Shown here: one piece after another, positions 34,230 to 64,000 of the stretch
Layout: each line of letters starts with the position of its first letter
How positions within the stretch are numbered: position 1 is the stretch's first letter
NCBI GenBank assembly: GCA_030549495.1
Contig: JAUIRK010000105.1
Span: 124,001 to 188,000 of the forward strand
From: Nectonema munidae
Lineage: Eukaryota > Nematomorpha > Nectonematoida > Nectonematidae
Direction: 5' to 3'
DNA: 64,000 nt
The notes under the pieces: model-generated
Database searches by the model: none
Told to the model about the DNA's origin: nothing
Seen by the model: only the letters and a program-made list of their open reading frames with translations
Program-made: the position numbers and the translations under genes

Positions 34230-34305
34230 TTCGTATCGATGAGGAATCGAATCCAGAGGCTTCCGTGCCGAGTCCATCATTTCAACCAATCTGCCATGCG
34301 ACCCA
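34230..34305 (-). mobile_element. tRNA-like SINE head
   Basis: On the - strand GGGTCGCATGGCAGATTGG includes a good pol III A box (TGGCAGATTGG, complement of 34287-34297). It is followed 32 bp later by a B box (GGATTCGATTCC, complement of 34243-34254). The A-to-B spacing is that of a tRNA, but the acceptor stem does not close, so it is a SINE head or tRNA relic. It is unrelated in sequence to the SINE at 1373-1524. Confidence 0.55.
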
Positions 34306-34319
34306 TGGAGTATGCTGTA

Positions 34320-36535
34320 GGGGATACGTCAAATTAGTTTTCAAAAAACTTAAGTTATGCTCTAAAATTTTTTAGTTTTTGTTGAAGTTCTATAACTTTT
34401 TCTGATAGACTTTTTTTCCTTAAAAGTTATTATAAAAGGCAAATCATTGCAAAATGTTAAAAGTTATTTTACTTTTTGTATCTTTTATCAATTAGCTTTT
34501 AAACTATTTTTGAATGATGCTTAGTAAAATGAAATAATGCGATTCTAATTTTTTGTTTGGGGTGTCTAGTAGACTCTTTGCCTTTAGACTACATTCACTC
34601 ATATAAAACTATCCAAAATTCACTTATTTATTTTCTCTATGAATCAAATATCCTTTCATCAATTCCTGTAATGTGCCTGGTAGACTACTTCATTTTCAAA
34701 TGAAAAGCCTATTCCACATAACAATTTTGGATTTTTTTAAACTAGTGTATATTCTGCAAATTTAATTAAAATATTTTCGCTGGAAGTATAGTATTTAAAT
34801 TCACCAAATTTGTAAAAAAATAGAAAGTAGTCTTATAAATTTAGGACTTTAGGTATGAGCTGAATACACTCTATTTTAAAGGATTGATTGAATATTTGGT
34901 CTCCCGTGGTATTTCCAGACCACTAATTTTGAAAATTGCAACAAAAAAATTTCGCCCACAATAATTTTGAGGATGTGCGCCCCGGATCAATACAGAAGCA
35001 TACTATTACTACAGCTTTTTTGATTCCAACAAGTGATAGAGAGACACAACCAGCGGCTTTCATTAGCCTTTTGTGTGCTCTTGGAATTGAGTGAATTAGG
35101 AAACGCTTCTTTTAAATGTTGATTATCATTAAATAAATTTTTTTCTTCTTTTCTTTCTTATTCAAAATATAAATTTAAATATTTATTTATATAACTTGAT
35201 CTACTTAATATGCTAACTCCCTGAGCACTTTTCTTCATTTAGATCTTTCTAACTATTAATATAATTCCTATGCTACTTCTATCCTATATTTAAAGCCTTT
35301 AGTAACAGGCTTTTTCTAATTCCTAAGTGACAGAAAATTAGTGATGGCCTCCTTTCTGTAAGTTTTTACTCAGAATATTAATTATTTCTTTATAGAATTA
35401 TTCCGTTATTTAAATAAATAATTTATTGCAGATCTGATAAAGATATTTTTGAAAATTAATCTAACCTGTCAAAAAATGTATAAAATCTCTGAATGAATTT
35501 CGAAATTAAAAATAATATTAAATTTTAAATACATAATTTTTCAATAAATATACAATTTATTTACTTAATAACACATTTTATGATGTATAATTAACTTAAA
35601 ACTTTCCACCTGTCAGTAAATTAAATTTCACATGTGACCTAACTGACAAATACACTTTTACAGGAGAAGCTTCCTGACTACTTTTAAGATATTTTTCAAA
35701 CGCAAAATTTTGCATAACTACACCATACACTATGAATTTTCAAAGGAGTTTACCCATATCTTTAATGTTTACCAAAATCGGGGCTTGATTGGGTAAAAAA
35801 CAGGTAAAAATACCATCATTCTTGACTACCATAATATAGTAAAAAGTGCAATTACTCACTATGTTCAAATTAGTAGTATCTGCTTTAAACAAAATTATTT
35901 CTAGGTCATTGTTTACAAATTATGCATATTTTTTTAATAATTAAGGTTTTTTTGTAAACGTATATGATGATCGCCTTACTTAAAAACTATCTTACAATAG
36001 GATTTTGCGGGTAAATGTAGGAAAAAAATTAAATTAAATTTTTAAGATTAATTAAAATTTTAAATATAAATTTTTTATTTTCTATTTTTGTTTTTAAGTT
36101 TAATGGATAAAAAACAAGTCCATGAAGAATATGATAAGTATTTAGAATAATTTATTTTTGAATGAAAATTGCTGAAAAATAATTTTCCAAATTAGTATAG
36201 ATAAAAAACATCTTTAAAATTTGTTCCCAATTTATCAAATCTGTTTATGATGGGAAATTAAAATCATTAAATTACAGTATATAAGAAAGTGCATTTGAAT
36301 GTATGCAAAAAAATTATCCAAAAAAGACTATAAGAAACACAATTTTAAAATTCATTACTTTCAACTTCTAATTAACCCAGATTTAGAATTATTTTTCCCT
36401 TTTTATCCCATTTAACATTTTTAATTCTTTTTATTGTCGAGTATATTGAAAGAAAAAACAGATCTATTTATCAGTTTGAATAATTTGCAATGAACTAATA
36501 AAATTAAGATAAGAGTCGGGAAAGATGGATTTAAG
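34320..36535. other. Very AT-rich sequence, no gene recognised
   Basis: No frame over 60 codons and no repeat ends identified. The 3' part may be the far end of the decayed LINE at 36540-36870. Confidence 0.4.
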
Positions 36536-36539
36536 AGTT

Positions 36540-36870
36540 AAGTTTAGATGAAAACCCATTGCTTTTAATTTTAGACATGTTAAGTTGCATTTATTTCAAG
36601 GAGCGCCTTTTTTTATTTTAGTAGTGTTTTCTAAATTAATTTCTTTAAGTTTTTCATAGAATTTGTGACAAGATATGCTGCATAAGATTTCATAAGCAAA
36701 AAGAAGAACTAGTAAAAGTATTCTCTGTGTAGTTTATGAGATCATTTATATATAAGTTGAAAAGATGTGGACTTATTATTGATCCTTGGGGTAAGCCAAT
36801 ATTAGAAGTGATGATAGAGGATAAGCTGCCGTTAGCTAGAATCTGATAGGTTTGCTTTAAGATATAAGAG
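36540..36870 (-). mobile_element. LINE fragment, RT region, cut by a TTAA element
   Basis: On the - strand the RT core reads YILKQTYQILANGSLSSIIT and then NIGLPQGSIISPHLFNLYIN (GxPQGSxxSPxLFNLYIND), after which frames decay. The coding direction would continue at higher coordinates, but copy B of the TTAA repeat starts at 36876, so the LINE is truncated at, or split by, that element. Confidence 0.72.
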
Positions 36871-36875
36871 TTTAA

Positions 36876-37240
36876 CCCTATTAGTGTTGGTGAAGGGGGG
36901 GGGGCGTAAACTAAAAAATTAATTGTACAAAATTGGATGAATTATATCCCTTTCCTGATGTGAATTTTCCTAAAATTGTTAGCTGCATCTTTATGGTATT
37001 TTCATGGTAGTTGAATGACCCTCTGATGTCAAAAACTGTCTATCAAGATCAAAAATTAACATTTCCCAAAAAAATTCCATTATCTGTAGTTAACCTTATA
37101 ACATAGGATCTATATTAGATACTCCTCTGAAAATTTATAATTATATACACTTTTGAACTCATGACACTTTATATATTTAATTTTTTTCTATAATCATGAC
37201 TACTTTTTAGAAAATGTAAATCAAAATTTTGATTGATGAG
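36876..37240. mobile_element. Left end of the TTAA-target repeat family, copy B
   Basis: TTAA (36872-36875), then CCCTATTAGTGTTGG, a G-run and GGCGTAAAC. It aligns with copy A for about 300 bp, for example ATCTATATTAGATACTC near 37110. The right end of this copy was not found. Confidence 0.65.
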
Positions 37241-37729
37241 CGCATTTTATTATTTGATTTTATTATTTTAGTTATTTGACATAACGCGTTATGCATTTAG
37301 CTCCCATCTACTTATACATAATACTACCATGATAAGCGTGGAATTATCATAGGTATTTCACATATTTAGCTTCTAAGCACCACTTTTTCGATTATGATAA
37401 ACCGTTTGAAAGAAAACATGAATTGCTTTCAACAATCTATTCACAAACTATAGCTTATCAATTTTTCAGTGTTAATTATTATAAGTCTTCTATATACCCA
37501 ACTCAAAAAGAAAAAACATCAAAAACACCGAGTTTATGCAAACTTCTATGTTAAAAATGATATCGCGAATCAGCTATAACACGAGTGCTCACTATGAGCC
37601 CAAATTATCGCGTTGCATTCGTTTCTCACTGTATTTTAGTTTGTATGCATACATGGAGTAAAATGCCATATGTCCGTAAACTAAGCTGTAACAATTACCT
37701 ACATATCCACTGAAAAATATTTTTGATGC
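37241..37729. other. AT-rich sequence, no gene recognised
   Basis: It contains one perfect 14-bp palindrome, CATAACGCGTTATG, near 37281, and nothing else I can name. It may be the interior of copy B. Confidence 0.35.
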
Positions 37730-38160
37730 AACAAGCCTTCTCATTTGTGGTATTTATCCGAAGAACTGATTGGCTTAGCCCTGTTTGATGATCGTTTGTC
37801 TTATGAATTTAAAAAAGAAATGATATCTGCAATGAAAAATCTAGGTACTTTTTGGAAAATGGCAATTTATTAAAGTTCTTTACATCAAACTCCAAAAAAA
37901 ATGTGATCTAGGAATTTTAGAACTAGTTTTTACAAAAGAGCCTGTTTTTAGCAAGAAGATGACTTTTTCAGACGAGCTTGGAAAGTTGTTAAAAACTTTC
38001 CAGTTATTAATGACAGATCAGAAAGTAGAGTTGCTTTTATCCATGAATTTAACAGATTTTTCACAAAAAATGAAGATCAACTTCGCAAGTAGCTTTTGAA
38101 CATAGAAAGTTATTTTCCAAGTGTACCAAAAATATTTTTCCAAGAAATAGAAAATAAATA
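37730..38160 (+). pseudogene. Second fragment of the FLLQ-VE-HRK family of unknown function
   Basis: On the + strand: YLSEELIGLALFDDRLSYEF and KKEMISAMKN near 37760-37840, then PVINDRSESRVAFIHEFNRF and FTKNEDQLRK near 38000-38090. This is the same block (IND..ER...L...FN...T.NE) as in the 20540-20878 frame. Broken in several places. The family is multicopy in invertebrates and its role is unknown to me; mobile-element origin is inferred. Confidence 0.5.
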
Positions 38161-38925
38161 GCTTTATGTTTTGTAAAAACTTACAACAAATAATAAAATG
38201 CGGATATTTTTTAATATAATAATTTGAAAATTAAAAGTTGTATATTTATTTATATACATTATACAAAGTTGTAATTATTTTGTTAAAATCTTTTTGAAAA
38301 ATTCCAATTCAAACCTTGAGGGGCACTTCTGAATCCCAATTAAATATAAAAAATTTTCCGTAATTTTTGTTCCTCTTAATATAACAATTTAAAAGTGTGG
38401 CAGACGTTGTAACAACAAATTTATTTTTTCTAGTTTTTTAAGAGATTGCCATGTTCCAAGAACGAGGAAGTGGTGTAATGATTTATAATTTTTTTTTTAG
38501 TTCCTCTATTGCAAATGAAAAATCTCTGAACCTATTTTGGGTTCTTGTTCCTGTAGAAGAACGCAGACTAATTTGAATTCCAATGGATTTCAATTGGGAT
38601 TAGTCAAAATGGGTTAATAACAACAGTAAAAGTTTTATATAAAAAGTGCTTAGCTCGAAAGTTTTTGAAACAGAAAAACAAAGGTATAATGTAATGATAA
38701 ATATATCAGGGGCGCTCCTCAGCCAATCTTACGGTACCTCTGTGTGTTGCGGTTGGAATGCACGGCTGACTGGCAAATATAGAAGAATTGTAATGCAGTG
38801 AAAAACACTAGGACCTAGCACAAAATTTTCAGTTTTAGACCGATTTGCATGCTACCTTTTCGTTAACAGATTTCATGTTTTCAAAAACCATATGATCTAA
38901 AACTTGGATACAAAGTGAATTAAAA
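38161..38925. other. Upstream flank of Bre1
   Basis: AT-rich. CAGGGGCGCTCCTCAGCC near 38708 may be a lone hAT-type end. No promoter motif can be supported. Confidence 0.35.
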
Positions 38926-63970
<25,045 letters not shown>

Positions 63971-64000
63971 GTATTCTTTATTTCATCCTTCAATTTGATT

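Overview
The window is AT-rich nuclear DNA from an invertebrate animal. It holds split genes with short GT-AG introns and many kinds of transposable element. A fused Nit-Fhit gene, known from flies and nematodes, points to an ecdysozoan. An arthropod is my best guess, but the species cannot be read from the sequence.

Three host genes can be supported. (1) A calcineurin-B-homologous protein (CHP1-like, + strand) has four recognisable exons at 11894-14200; its N-terminal exon was not found. (2) A NitFhit gene (- strand, 27173-28537) is one uninterrupted 454-codon frame with both catalytic centres intact. (3) The long Bre1/RNF20-40 gene (+ strand, 38926 to the right edge) encodes the E3 ligase that monoubiquitinates histone H2B. 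I place 15 exons for it; the C-terminal RING exon lies beyond the window. The junctions agree in reading phase except for one uncertain donor, at exon 9.

The rest is mostly mobile DNA. 0-5.3 kb holds EN-RT LINE copies on the - strand, a tRNA-derived SINE family (one copy inserted in a LINE with a 14-bp target duplication) and two tiny TTAA-flanked MITEs. 8.5-11 kb is a hAT transposon with a perfect 8-bp duplication. 16-19 kb is another EN-RT LINE. 20-20.9 kb is a broken gene of a multicopy family of unknown function, with a second fragment near 38 kb. 21.1-23.5 kb is a 5'-truncated RTE-like LINE in which an 83-bp piece of the reverse-transcriptase ORF has become about 24 tandem copies. 25-31 kb is the NitFhit neighbourhood, bracketed by opposite ends of a TTAA-target element family, with a nested hAT MITE and a decayed hAT transposase. 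31.7-38.2 kb holds LINE scraps, MITEs and a tRNA-like SINE in AT-rich sequence.

Inside the Bre1 introns are a piggyBac transposase whose ORF is split by a long (CA)n tract, local tandem repeats and a foldback element. In both split genes exons are visibly richer in G+C than introns, and introns are either about 50 bp or 0.65-4 kb long.
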